From NCBI GenBank assembly GCA_934643145.1, contig CAKUBM010000034.1:1-16863 (forward strand): DNA of 16,863 bases, read 5' to 3'. The notes below the pieces were generated by a model. That model searched no databases, was not told the DNA's origin, and saw only the letters and a program-made list of their open reading frames with translations. Position 1 is the first letter of the stretch; each line of letters begins with the position of its first letter. This document shows, in pieces, positions 1-5,978 of this stretch. Origin of the DNA: an uncultured Collinsella sp. GTDB lineage: Bacteria > Actinomycetota > Coriobacteriia > Coriobacteriales > Coriobacteriaceae. The position numbers and the translations under genes are program-made.

Positions 1-96
1 ACGTTGGTGCTGGTGGCGGCTTTGGCTGTCGTCGGAGTAGCGGCCATCGTCGTCGCGCTTGTCATCAAGCGGGGAGGAGGTCGCCGTGATAAATAA
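1..96 (+). CDS. C-terminal fragment of a membrane-anchored (probably cell-wall-sorted) protein
   Basis: Only the last 31 codons are in the window; the frame opens at base 1 and stops with TAA at 94-96. The residues form one hydrophobic helix of about 22 residues (TLVLVAALAVVGVAAIVVAL) followed by a short basic tail, KRGGGRRDK. That is the layout of the end of a sortase sorting signal, where the LPXTG box would lie just before the window, and also of the C-terminal anchor of class C pilin sortases. The next gene, 123 bases downstream on the same strand, is an LPXTG pilin, so a second pilin, adhesin or pilus sortase is plausible. The product itself cannot be named from this fragment. Confidence 0.6.
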   Translation, partial: TLVLVAALAVVGVAAIVVALVIKRGGGRRDK

Positions 97-100
97 TTGT

Positions 101-109
101 CCCCCCCCC
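101..109. repeat. Homopolymer of nine C
   Basis: Nine consecutive C residues lie five bases after the upstream stop codon and about 110 bases before the pilin start. It is the longest C run I noticed in the window. Homopolymers of this size are prone to slippage. Here the tract lies between two surface-protein genes rather than inside a reading frame. Confidence 0.9.
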
Positions 110-147
110 TTGCTCAGTGGCGTGCTGCCTCCGTAGCGGGTAACGCG

Positions 148-163
148 CAGGTCTACCGACCTG
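148..163 (+). other. Small hairpin between the two surface-protein genes
   Basis: CAGGTC (148-153) and GACCTG (158-163) form a perfect 6-bp stem with a TACC loop. No T run follows directly; the sequence continues ATGATTATTGGTTTTG. It could be a weak terminator of the upstream gene or a leader structure of the pilin gene. I found no convincing -35/-10 pair for the pilin in this gap. Confidence 0.3.
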
Positions 164-219
164 ATGATTATTGGTTTTGACGAAGTTGCTAGAGAACCCT
201 CCAAGAAAGAGGACCAAAC

Positions 220-1998
220 ATGAAGACAACCAAGAACATCGCCCGCCTGGCAGTGACCGCCGGCCTAACCGCAGTTCTGAGCTTTGGCGGAGTTATGGCG
301 CCGGTGAGTATGGCGTTTGCTGAGGATGCGGCGGCTACGACCAATAGCATCACTATCAACAAGATTGACGGCAACGAGAACGTCAAGTACAAGGCGTATC
401 AGATCTTCAAGGCCGATGTTGTGGATGGAAAAGACGGGTCGGGCAAGGTCGTTTCGAATGTTGAGTGGGCCGTTAATACTACGACTCAGTCTGCCATCAT
501 CGAAGCCATTAATACTTATGCCTCCAACAATGCCTCCAACCCGCTGAAGGATAATCCCAGCGCTCAGGATGTCGCAGTATGGCTGAAGGACAATTTCGGT
601 TCTTATGGCGATACGACCATCGTCGGCAATAACGATTTGTTCAATACGCTTGCCAAGAAAGTTCAGCAGAACGTTAATCCTGCTAAACCAATTGAGTTTA
701 CGGAAGCATCGTTTCCGGCGAACCAGCCGGTTTCTTTCAGTGAATCTGGGTACTATCTCTTTCTGACCGACAGCAACAGTATCAGCAAATCGGATAATAC
801 GACTAAAAGGCCGGATACCGGCACCTCTCCGATTTTCGCTGTTATCGGCGGCAGTCCCGTGACCGTTACCGAGAAGACCAGTATCCCCACCGTCAACAAG
901 GCAATCTACGACGATGAGGATAAGAATTGGACGCTTAGTGGCAGCGATATTCTCACTTCTCCCAACAGGGGTGCCGACTCCTCTATTGGCCAGTACGTTA
1001 AATATCAACTCGTTGGCACCGTTGCGAGCAACATCAATACATATGATTCTTATGAGTACACCTTTAAGGATAAACTGCCTGAGACCATGACGCCCAAATA
1101 CAAGGTCAGTGAGGGCAATAGCGCTCTGGATGTTACAGTCAAAATCGACGGCAGGTCTGTCGGGGATGACTGCTCGGTTGATTACCGGGACCATGTGCTC
1201 ACGATTCACTTCGGTGATCTCAAGAACTGCAAGGATGCCAATGGCCAAACGATTGGTGTGTCAGCTGATTCTAGGGTGACTGTTGAGTATGAGGCCATGC
1301 TTGATCCCGGTATTATCTGCAATGAGAATGACGACACGATCAAGGAAGAGTGCAAGAATATCCTCGGCATGCCTCAGGAGAACACGGTCAAACTGGAGTA
1401 CTCCAACAACCCGAATGGCGAAGGTATCGGCAGCACGGTCGAACACCCCGCTTATGACTACACTTATGGCATCGGTGTAACCAAGGTCGGCTCTGACAAG
1501 CCGAATGATGGCTTGGAGAACGTTGAGTTTTTGCTGAAGGAAGAGGGGTCCAACAAGTACATAAAGGCAAACGGTACCACGACGGACAATGCGGAGGAAG
1601 CCGTCCTCAAGACTGATGCCAGCGGCAAAATTAACGTCTTCGGCCTCGATCAAGGTACATATATTCTTACCGAGAAAACTTCTGCGCCCGGCTACAACAA
1701 CTCGCATAGCGAGGGCATTAAGTTTAAAATCAGCCGAGATACGCTTCCTGCAAATAAGACGGAAGCGGTGAAGCCCACCTGCACTATTGTTAGCGCCGCC
1801 AATCAGGATCTCGTGAAGAAGGAAGAATCTACCATCGGCACGGTGCACCTCACCGTTACCGACAAGAAGGGTTCCAACCTTCCGCTGACCGGTCTCAACG
1901 GTGTGACGTTCACTTGGATCGCTGGTGGTGCGGTGCTGTGCATTGGTGTGGCGCACCTCATCCGCAGTCGTAAGCGCGACGAGGGTTCCGAGGAGTAA
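220..1998 (+). CDS. LPXTG-anchored isopeptide-forming pilin (SpaA/FimA-type shaft or minor pilin)
   Basis: A 592-residue surface protein. Residues 1-34 are a Sec signal peptide with a likely cut after AFA. Residues 40-215 resemble the N-terminal domain of Gram-positive shaft pilins (KYKAYQIFKADV near 57-67). Residues 222-395 look like an isopeptide-forming fimbrial D2-type domain, with VNK at 225-227 as candidate pilin-motif lysine and YTFKDKLPETMTPKY at 280-294. Residues 416-508 are a SpaA-type Ig fold with candidate lysine K422 and E-box glutamate E485 (YILTEKTSAPGYN). LPLTG at 554-558, a hydrophobic stretch and RSRKR complete the sorting signal. Sortases polymerise such proteins into pili and attach them to the wall. 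AGAAAGAGG precedes the ATG. Four cysteines (C318, C337, C367, C378) lie in the middle domain. Codons are more A+T-rich than in the housekeeping genes downstream, consistent with acquisition. Shaft versus tip role is not decidable here. Confidence 0.92.
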   Translation: MKTTKNIARLAVTAGLTAVLSFGGVMAPVSMAFAEDAAATTNSITINKIDGNENVKYKAYQIFKADVVDGKDGSGKVVSNVEWAVNTTTQSAIIEAINTYASNNASNPLKDNPSAQDVAVWLKDNFGSYGDTTIVGNNDLFNTLAKKVQQNVNPAKPIEFTEASFPANQPVSFSESGYYLFLTDSNSISKSDNTTKRPDTGTSPIFAVIGGSPVTVTEKTSIPTVNKAIYDDEDKNWTLSGSDILTSPNRGADSSIGQYVKYQLVGTVASNINTYDSYEYTFKDKLPETMTPKYKVSEGNSALDVTVKIDGRSVGDDCSVDYRDHVLTIHFGDLKNCKDANGQTIGVSADSRVTVEYEAMLDPGIICNENDDTIKEECKNILGMPQENTVKLEYSNNPNGEGIGSTVEHPAYDYTYGIGVTKVGSDKPNDGLENVEFLLKEEGSNKYIKANGTTTDNAEEAVLKTDASGKINVFGLDQGTYILTEKTSAPGYNNSHSEGIKFKISRDTLPANKTEAVKPTCTIVSAANQDLVKKEESTIGTVHLTVTDKKGSNLPLTGLNGVTFTWIAGGAVLCIGVAHLIRSRKRDEGSEE

Positions 1999-2033
1999 CC
2001 GTTCGTCTCGACCGTCAACAGTAGACATGAAAA

Positions 2034-2073
2034 AAGCGGGGCACCTGGTCGAATGTGATCGGGTGCCCCGCTT
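2034..2073. terminator. Bidirectional Rho-independent terminator between convergent genes
   Basis: A perfect 12-bp stem (2034-2045 with 2062-2073) continues inward through five more pairs, two of them G-T, to 2050/2057, leaving the loop GAATGT. Six A's before the left arm give a T run on the minus strand, so it is strongest for the minus gene ending at 2153. On the plus strand TCGTTTGTT follows and can serve the pilin gene. Confidence 0.85.
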
Positions 2074-2080
2074 CGTTTGT

Positions 2081-2112
2081 TGGTGCAAAGTAACCTGATC
2101 CCCTTTGCACCA
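2081..2112. repeat. Inverted repeat, 10-bp arms
   Basis: TGGTGCAAAG (2081-2090) and CTTTGCACCA (2103-2112) are perfect inverse copies around a 12-nt loop. The last four bases are shared with the left arm of the next inverted repeat, so only one of the two stems can form fully. It lies in the 3' untranslated region of the minus-strand gene. Confidence 0.7.
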
Positions 2113-2143
2113 CCACAAAGGTGCCTGTCCCCATTGTGGTGGT
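2109..2143. repeat. Inverted repeat, 10-bp arms, REP-like
   Basis: ACCACCACAA (2109-2118) and TTGTGGTGGT (2134-2143) pair perfectly around a 15-nt loop containing GGTGCCTGTCCCC. GTGCCTGTCCCC-like words recur in extragenic repeats of many bacteria, but that is from memory and this is the only copy I see in the window. It may be a REP-type repeat or a second terminator-like hairpin. Confidence 0.55.
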
Positions 2144-2152
2144 TTGGCCAGC

Positions 2153-3298
2153 TTAAGCGGTGGGGAGTCCTGGCATGTTGGCGGGCTGCTGCGGTTTGAG
2201 GTGGGCGTTGCGCCAGATGATTTGGATGATGTAGCCGAGCGTGAAGACGAAGGCTACGCCGCTAATGAAGTCGCCTACGAGAGGGATTGCCGTGAGCACG
2301 CCCGCGATTATGCCACCGACGGCTGCCATGGCGTAGCGGTTCTGGCTGTGTCCGACCATGCGCGCGATGGCACAGCCCGCGAAGGCTGCCGAGACCAGCG
2401 CGATACCGATAATGCCGCACATGAGGGCTCCGGCGAGCGACAGACCTGCGATCGAGATAATCAGCAGCAGGACGGTGGGGACGACAGCCACCGTGCCCAG
2501 AAGGCCGCTCACCCATAGCGGCGTGGGACGCTGGTGGAGCATTCCGGCAGCGCTGGCGGTCGCACGCGGAAAGACGAGCTCGAGCAGCAGGGCGACAAAG
2601 CAGGTGGAAAGCGCCGCGGCGACGATGCCGCCGATGACATCGTTGACGGTGGAAGCGTCCTCGTTCTCGGTGCGGTCGATTTTGAGCGCGCCGACCTCGG
2701 CTCCTGCCGCGCGCTCGGGATCCTCGGAAACATGCGCGTTCACGGTGCCGGAGATGCGGGCATTTTTGCCCAAGATGAGCTTGTCGGCCCAAACTTCAAC
2801 ATCGCCATCGACCGTGCCATCGATGGTCACGGTATCGCCTGCGAGCGCTGCCGACTTGACGGAGCCGCGCAGGGCAACCGTCTCGCCTGCCGCATAGAAA
2901 CAGTTGGCGGTGCTATCGGAATTGAGAACGACGTGCTGGCCCGCGACGGTCACGCTGCCATCAACCGTGGTCTGGGCGATATCGATGGTGCGCGCTGCTA
3001 GGCGGACGGCGCCGCCCACCGTGCAGTCACGGACGGAGAGACTCTCGCCCGCCGCGATAATGTCGCGGTCGATGGATGCGTCGTCCAGATCGAGGCTCTG
3101 GCCTGCCCAGTACAGATCGCCCTCGACGCCGGACGGATTGGAGTCGCTGTCGGTCGCAAGAACATTGCCTGCGGTATCCGTGCCGGCAAAAGCTGCGGCG
3201 GGAAGGGCGGCAAGTGCCAGCGCGATAAGGGCGAGGGCGACAAAGAGACGACTCCGTGCTTTATGACGGTGCGCCGGCGGGAATTGATTGCAAGGCAT
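2153..3298 (-). CDS. Secreted beta-helix (bactofilin/polymer-forming-like) protein with C-terminal membrane domain
   Basis: A 381-residue protein. Residues 14-38 form a basic-then-hydrophobic signal sequence ending AAAFA. Residues about 59-190 are short repeats of alternating D/G and V/I/L (GDLYWAGQSLDLDD, GSVTVAGQHVVL, GTVDGDVEVWADKLILG), the pattern of the right-handed beta-helix in bactofilin or polymer-forming proteins. After an acidic linker come about five hydrophobic helices (219-243, 261-283, 285-315, 322-340, 343-362). Classical bactofilins are cytoplasmic and lack membrane spans, so a helix exposed outside the membrane is inferred. I start at the ATG at 3298 because GAAGGA lies six bases upstream; an in-frame TTG at 3346 would add 16 unlikely residues. 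It converges on the pilin gene. The function is unknown; a scaffold role in the envelope is a guess. Confidence 0.82.
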   Translation of the reverse strand: MPCNQFPPAHRHKARSRLFVALALIALALAALPAAAFAGTDTAGNVLATDSDSNPSGVEGDLYWAGQSLDLDDASIDRDIIAAGESLSVRDCTVGGAVRLAARTIDIAQTTVDGSVTVAGQHVVLNSDSTANCFYAAGETVALRGSVKSAALAGDTVTIDGTVDGDVEVWADKLILGKNARISGTVNAHVSEDPERAAGAEVGALKIDRTENEDASTVNDVIGGIVAAALSTCFVALLLELVFPRATASAAGMLHQRPTPLWVSGLLGTVAVVPTVLLLIISIAGLSLAGALMCGIIGIALVSAAFAGCAIARMVGHSQNRYAMAAVGGIIAGVLTAIPLVGDFISGVAFVFTLGYIIQIIWRNAHLKPQQPANMPGLPTA

Positions 3299-3310
3299 GG
3301 TGAATCCTTC

Positions 3311-3335
3311 GTTAGGTGCTCGACATGTACCTAAC
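3311..3335. promoter_or_regulatory. Operator- or leader-like inverted repeat upstream of the beta-helix gene
   Basis: GTTAGGTGC (3311-3319) and GTACCTAAC (3327-3335) are inverse copies with one G-T pair and an 8-nt spacer. The element starts 12 bases upstream of the minus-strand start codon at 3298, just beyond the GAAGGA site, and is followed by the palindrome GGGTACCC at about 3337-3344. Its position suits a repressor site or a 5' leader hairpin. No factor can be named. Confidence 0.4.
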
Positions 3336-3404
3336 AGGGTACCCAACGCGTGGGCGCTCTAAAAGAACCTCTCGGTTGCATTTCGAGGTAAAAGGCCACA
3401 CCAA

Positions 3405-4094
3405 CTACTTTTTGCGGTGCAAAAAGCGCGCGATGTCTTCCTCGGTAGGGCTTTTGATGTCAAAGCGCAGCGACAGCCAACGCAGCCCCATAGTCACCGC
3501 GACGCATACGATCAACGCGGTGATGTTGCTGACGAGGCCGCTCATAACGAGGCATACATAGCTCGCCGACCCGGCGATGGCCGCAATGGCGTAGAAGTTG
3601 GTGCGTTGGAAAATACCCGGCACCACGCCCATAAAGCTGTCGCGCAGCATACCGCCACCCACCGCGGTAAAGAAGCCCATCATGATGCAAACTGCCGGTG
3701 CGAATCCGTAGACCAGGGCCTTGTCCGCTCCGGTGGCGGCGTAGATGCCGACCGAGATGATGTCGAGCAAGGGGATGAGCTTTTCGGGCTTATCGACGAT
3801 TGCCGGGAAGATGTAGATGATGGCCGCCGTGGCGATGGAGAGCGGCAGGGCCATGGGTTGGTTGAGAATGTAGACGTTGCCAACTTGGAGCGTCATGTCG
3901 CGCAAAAGACCGCCGCCGAGGCCGCAGACGACGGCCAGTGCGACCGCGCCCACCAGGTCGAGCTTGTGCTCGCGCGCGACCAGCACGCCCGAGATCGATG
4001 CCGCGACGACGGCGAACATCTCGAGCCAAAACGGGATGGCGACCATGGCATCCGGGGCATGTGCGGTAACGGTCATAGCGGCGACGACGGGCAA
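3405..4094 (-). CDS. TRIC-family (UPF0126/YicG-like) trimeric cation channel protein
   Basis: A 229-residue, very hydrophobic protein made of two similar halves. Each half carries a glycine-rich motif of the family: GGGLLRDMT at about 60-68 and GGGMLRDSF at about 146-154. About seven membrane helices can be seen, with a short charged C-terminus (FDIKSPTEEDIARFLHRKK). Prokaryotic TRIC proteins form homotrimeric monovalent-cation channels in the cell membrane. I chose the TTG at 4094 because AAAAGGAC stands seven bases upstream. The ATGs at 4076 and 4046 are alternatives; the last fits the usual N-terminus of the family best (AIPFWLEMFAVVAASISG) but has a poor ribosome binding site. An ATG- or GTG-led extension towards 4211 is unlikely. 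It ends 106 bases before the beta-helix gene on the same strand. Confidence 0.88.
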   Translation of the reverse strand: MPVVAAMTVTAHAPDAMVAIPFWLEMFAVVAASISGVLVAREHKLDLVGAVALAVVCGLGGGLLRDMTLQVGNVYILNQPMALPLSIATAAIIYIFPAIVDKPEKLIPLLDIISVGIYAATGADKALVYGFAPAVCIMMGFFTAVGGGMLRDSFMGVVPGIFQRTNFYAIAAIAGSASYVCLVMSGLVSNITALIVCVAVTMGLRWLSLRFDIKSPTEEDIARFLHRKK

Positions 4095-4209
4095 GATGGG
4101 GTCCTTTTGGTTGCGGGTTTGGACAATGCCCGTACATAGTACATGGTTGGCGGGTCTGGTGACCCTATTGCTCGGTAAACGGTCGGGACTGGGTGGGGGC
4201 GTAGGCACC

Positions 4210-4274
4210 AAACATGTACGTCAGCCTCCAAAGATGTCGAAAAATGTCGGTTTTGGAGGGTGATGTACATGTTT
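4210..4274. repeat. 65-nt imperfect palindrome
   Basis: The arms 4210-4232 and 4252-4274 are 23 nt each and match at 21 positions (AAACATGTAC, then CCTCCAAA, conserved). The loop 4233-4251 contains ATGTCG twice (GATGTCGAAAAATGTCGG). There is no T run and no gene inside. It separates the TRIC gene from a tRNA-Ser fragment 13 bases away. It could be a REP/MITE-like extragenic repeat or a large operator; nothing in the window decides. Confidence 0.65.
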
Positions 4275-4287
4275 TTGAGGGAGGGGC

Positions 4288-4312
4288 GGGTTCGAATCCC
4301 TTCTCCTCCGCC
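4288..4312 (+). pseudogene. 3'-end fragment of a tRNA-Ser
   Basis: These 25 bases match the T arm and 3' acceptor strand of the intact tRNA-Ser(CGA) at 24 of 25 positions (GGGTTCGAATCCC, then CTCCTCCGCC). They are in plus orientation, whereas the intact gene is on the minus strand 65 bases away. No D arm, anticodon arm or 5' acceptor strand precedes them, and the CCA reads CCG. It is a remnant, not a working tRNA. Confidence 0.7.
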
Positions 4313-4338
4313 GTATTTGCTTGTAAGGGACTCTAAAC

Positions 4339-4364
4339 AAAAAAGCCCCCGTTTTCGGGAGCTT
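4339..4364 (-). terminator. Terminator of tRNA-Ser(CGA)
   Basis: Read on the minus strand, AAGCTCCCG and CGGGGGCTT pair (8 of 9 positions) around the loop AAAA, followed by TTTTG. It begins about 13 bases after the tRNA CCA end and directly ends the tRNA transcript. Confidence 0.8.
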
Positions 4365-4376
4365 TCTCAACCAAAA

Positions 4377-4467
4377 TGGCGGAGGAGGAGGGATTCGAAC
4401 CCTCGTGACCTTATACAGGCCAAACGGTTTTCGAGACCGCCGCATTCAACCACTCTGCCACCCCTCC
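4377..4467 (-). tRNA. tRNA-Ser, anticodon CGA
   Basis: A class II tRNA of 91 nt with encoded CCA. Acceptor GGAGGGG pairs with CTCCTCC (one G-T), discriminator G, T arm GAGGG-TTCGAAT-CCCTC, anticodon stem GCGGT/ACCGT with loop CTCGAAA (anticodon at 4431-4433 on the plus strand), and a long variable arm, as in serine tRNAs. It reads UCG codons. It lies 48 bases downstream of tRNA-Ser(GGA) on the same strand. Confidence 0.96.
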
Positions 4468-4482
4468 GCGTGGGGTAAAAAC

Positions 4483-4506
4483 AAAGCAGGCTCGAAGGCC
4501 TGCTTT
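4483..4506 (-). terminator. Terminator between the two tRNA-Ser genes
   Basis: AAAGCAGGC (4483-4491) and GCCTGCTTT (4498-4506) pair perfectly around a 6-nt loop. On the minus strand the stem is followed by GTTTTT. It ends the tRNA-Ser(GGA) transcript. The gap is too short for an obvious separate promoter, so tRNA-Ser(CGA) may depend on read-through. Confidence 0.8.
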
Positions 4507-4515
4507 GGAATTAAC

Positions 4516-4606
4516 TGGCGGAGAGTCAGGGATTTGAACCCTGGAGACGCTTTTGACGCCTACACGATTTCCAATCGTGCTCCTTCGGCCACTCGGACAA
4601 CTCTCC
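4516..4606 (-). tRNA. tRNA-Ser, anticodon GGA
   Basis: A class II tRNA of 91 nt with encoded CCA. Acceptor GGAGAGT pairs with ACTCTCC, discriminator G; anticodon stem CACGA/TCGTG with loop TTGGAAA (anticodon at 4570-4572 on the plus strand); a long variable arm; T arm CAGGG-TTCAAAT-CCCTG. It reads UCC and UCU codons. Confidence 0.96.
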
Positions 4607-4622
4607 GTTAAATGCGAAAGTC

Positions 4623-4650
4623 AGTATACACGAGGAATCGCAAAGTGCAA
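4623..4650 (-). promoter_or_regulatory. Promoter of the tRNA-Ser genes
   Basis: On the minus strand TTGCAC (4650-4645) and TATACT (4628-4623) are spaced by 16 bases, close to a housekeeping sigma promoter. The predicted start is about 10 bases before the tRNA 5' end at 4606. Confidence 0.75.
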
Positions 4651-5011
4651 ACAGAAAAGTTGGCATTTTTTAAAACGCTCGGCCGCGCTTGGCGTTGCAG
4701 TGGGGTTTGAGGTGCCAAAAAAACGGCTTCCGACCAGCGTGGTTGATCAACTCAATTGTTCAAAAGGGGTATTCATAAGCGACTTGGCAATGAATTTAAA
4801 AATCTTTGGGTGGTGCTGTGGACCACTGGTATGCATTTTGCGACCACAGCCTTGTGCCCGTTGACCTGCGGCTTGGCTCAGCTTGTCCCCGCGGCACCGT
4901 ATCTTGTCCACAAATCCGTCAAGCTCTTGGTCGGCATTTGGTTGGAATGCGCATGAAACGTGGTGCGAGCATGGGCATATGTGGAGGTCATGAGGTTGTA
5001 GCTGCATATTC
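4651..5011. other. Gene-free interval with DnaA-box-like words
   Basis: About 360 bases with no convincing gene: the open frames here are short, lack good ribosome binding sites and resemble no family I know. It is more A+T-rich than its surroundings. It contains TTGTCCACA (4904-4912), identical to a common high-GC DnaA box, and TGTGGACCA (4817-4825), one mismatch from the inverse box. It also holds the perfect palindrome GTTGATCAAC (4742-4751) and an inverted repeat GCTGTGG/CCACAGC (4815-4821, 4844-4850). Confidence 0.5.
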
Positions 5012-5040
5012 TTGCGGCTTGGGAGGTTGAAAGATATTAT
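5012..5040 (+). promoter_or_regulatory. Promoter of the rpsF operon
   Basis: TTGCGG (5012-5017) and TATTAT (5035-5040) are separated by 17 bases, a good housekeeping promoter. Transcription would start near 5047 and give a leader of about 65 bases before rpsF. Confidence 0.65.
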
Positions 5041-5056
5041 TACCAAGTCTTTTCCT

Positions 5057-5085
5057 GCTTCAGGCGCACCTTCACGACCTGAAGC
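5057..5085 (+). promoter_or_regulatory. rpsF leader hairpin, candidate S6:S18 autoregulatory site
   Basis: GCTTCAGG (5057-5064) and CCTGAAGC (5078-5085) pair perfectly over 8 bp and enclose a 13-nt loop, CGCACCTTCACGA. It sits in the leader just before the rpsF Shine-Dalgarno. In many bacteria an S6:S18 complex binds an rpsF leader hairpin and represses translation. I see the hairpin, but I cannot confirm that the loop fits the binding consensus. Confidence 0.45.
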
Positions 5086-5111
5086 CACATTTGCCCAGAG
5101 GAGGTGACAAT

Positions 5112-5405
5112 ATGAAGGCTTATGAACTGCTGTTCTTTGTTGACCCGTCGCTCGACCCCGAGACTCGTCTCGCTGTTATGAAGCGTATCGATACCACGAT
5201 CGCTGAGGGCGCTGGCAAGGTCGACTCCGTTGACGAGTGGGGCAAGCGCAAGCTCGCCTACGAGATCAACGACCTCACCGATGGTGACTACACCCTCATC
5301 AACTTCCACGCAGATCCTACCCAGATCGCCGAGCTTGATCGCGTCCTGCGCATCACCGACGCTGTGGTCCGCCACATGATCGTCCGTCGCGACGACCAGG
5401 AGTAA
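5112..5405 (+). CDS. rpsF: 30S ribosomal protein S6
   Basis: A 97-residue protein, the usual length for S6, starting MKAYELLFFVDPSLDPE and containing the family's central WGKRKLAYEI (about 43-52). S6 pairs with S18 in the platform of the small subunit. I start at the ATG at 5112, preceded by AGGAGGTGA, a near-perfect Shine-Dalgarno; the frame is open to a TTG at 5091 but that would swallow this site. It is the first gene of the rpsF-ssb-rpsR-rplI operon, 48 bases ahead of ssb, with its own promoter and a leader hairpin that may let S6:S18 control the operon. Confidence 0.98.
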   Translation: MKAYELLFFVDPSLDPETRLAVMKRIDTTIAEGAGKVDSVDEWGKRKLAYEINDLTDGDYTLINFHADPTQIAELDRVLRITDAVVRHMIVRRDDQE

Positions 5406-5453
5406 GACTGTCGTTTTGGACTGGGCTTGTGCCCCAAGAGGAAGTAGTGAGTT

Positions 5454-5906
5454 ATGAGCATCAATCGAGTGAACATCACCGGTAACCTCACCCGCGATCC
5501 CGAGCTGCGCGCCACCGCCGGCGGAACCCAGGTTCTGTCCTTTGGCGTCGCCGTGAACGATCGTCGCCGCAACGCGCAGACTGGCGAGTGGGAGGACTAT
5601 CCCAACTTTGTCGACTGCACTATGTTCGGCACCCGCGCCGAGGCCGTGAGCCGTTTCCTGGCAAAGGGAAACAAGGTCGCGATCGAGGGCAAGCTGCGCT
5701 ACAGCTCTTGGGAGCGCGACGGTCAGCGCCGGAGCAAGCTTGAGGTCATCGTCGATGAGATCGAGTTTATGAGCTCCCGTGGTGGCCAGGGCGGCTACGA
5801 TCAGGGCGGTTACGCCCCCGCAGCCCCCGCGCCCGCAGCACGTCCCGCCGCACCGGTGGCTACGCCGCCCGCGGTCGACGTCTACGATGAGGACATCCCG
5901 TTCTAA
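5454..5906 (+). CDS. ssb: Single-stranded DNA-binding protein
   Basis: A 150-residue SSB. Residues 1-108 are the OB fold (SINRVNITGNLTRDPELRAT at 2-21; VAIEGKLRYSSWERDGQRRSK at about 75-95). Residues 109-141 are a flexible Gly/Gln then Ala/Pro-rich linker. The acidic tip DEDIPF at 145-150 is the docking tail for replication and repair partners. The protein binds ssDNA as a tetramer at forks. It lies between rpsF and rpsR, the standard place for the main ssb in many bacteria, and dnaB follows downstream. The Shine-Dalgarno is moderate (GAGGAAGTAGTGAG upstream). Confidence 0.98.
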   Translation: MSINRVNITGNLTRDPELRATAGGTQVLSFGVAVNDRRRNAQTGEWEDYPNFVDCTMFGTRAEAVSRFLAKGNKVAIEGKLRYSSWERDGQRRSKLEVIVDEIEFMSSRGGQGGYDQGGYAPAAPAPAARPAAPVATPPAVDVYDEDIPF

Positions 5907-5933
5907 GGGTTGTTCACCTATTTTTGAGTGAGA

Positions 5934-5959
5934 GGCGGCTTCGGTTCGCCGAAGTTGCC
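5934..5959 (+). other. Intercistronic hairpin between ssb and rpsR
   Basis: GGCGGCTTCGG (5934-5944) and CCGAAGTTGCC (5949-5959) form an 11-bp stem (two G-T pairs) closed by a TTCG loop. No T run follows. It is probably an RNA processing or stability element that sets the different protein levels of SSB and S18. Confidence 0.55.
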
Positions 5960-5978
5960 AAATGAAAGGTATTTTGAC

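Noticed and set aside
4288..4402. Simple attL/attR pair of an integrated element at tRNA-Ser
   Set aside because: The two copies are inverted, only 65 bases lie between them, and no integrase is present.
4651..5011. Chromosomal origin (oriC)
   Set aside because: Only two DnaA-box-like words, no dnaA gene and no box cluster; not enough.
4553..5088. Short open frames in the tRNA-rpsF interval
   Set aside because: They overlap a tRNA or promoter, lack ribosome binding sites and have no family resemblance.
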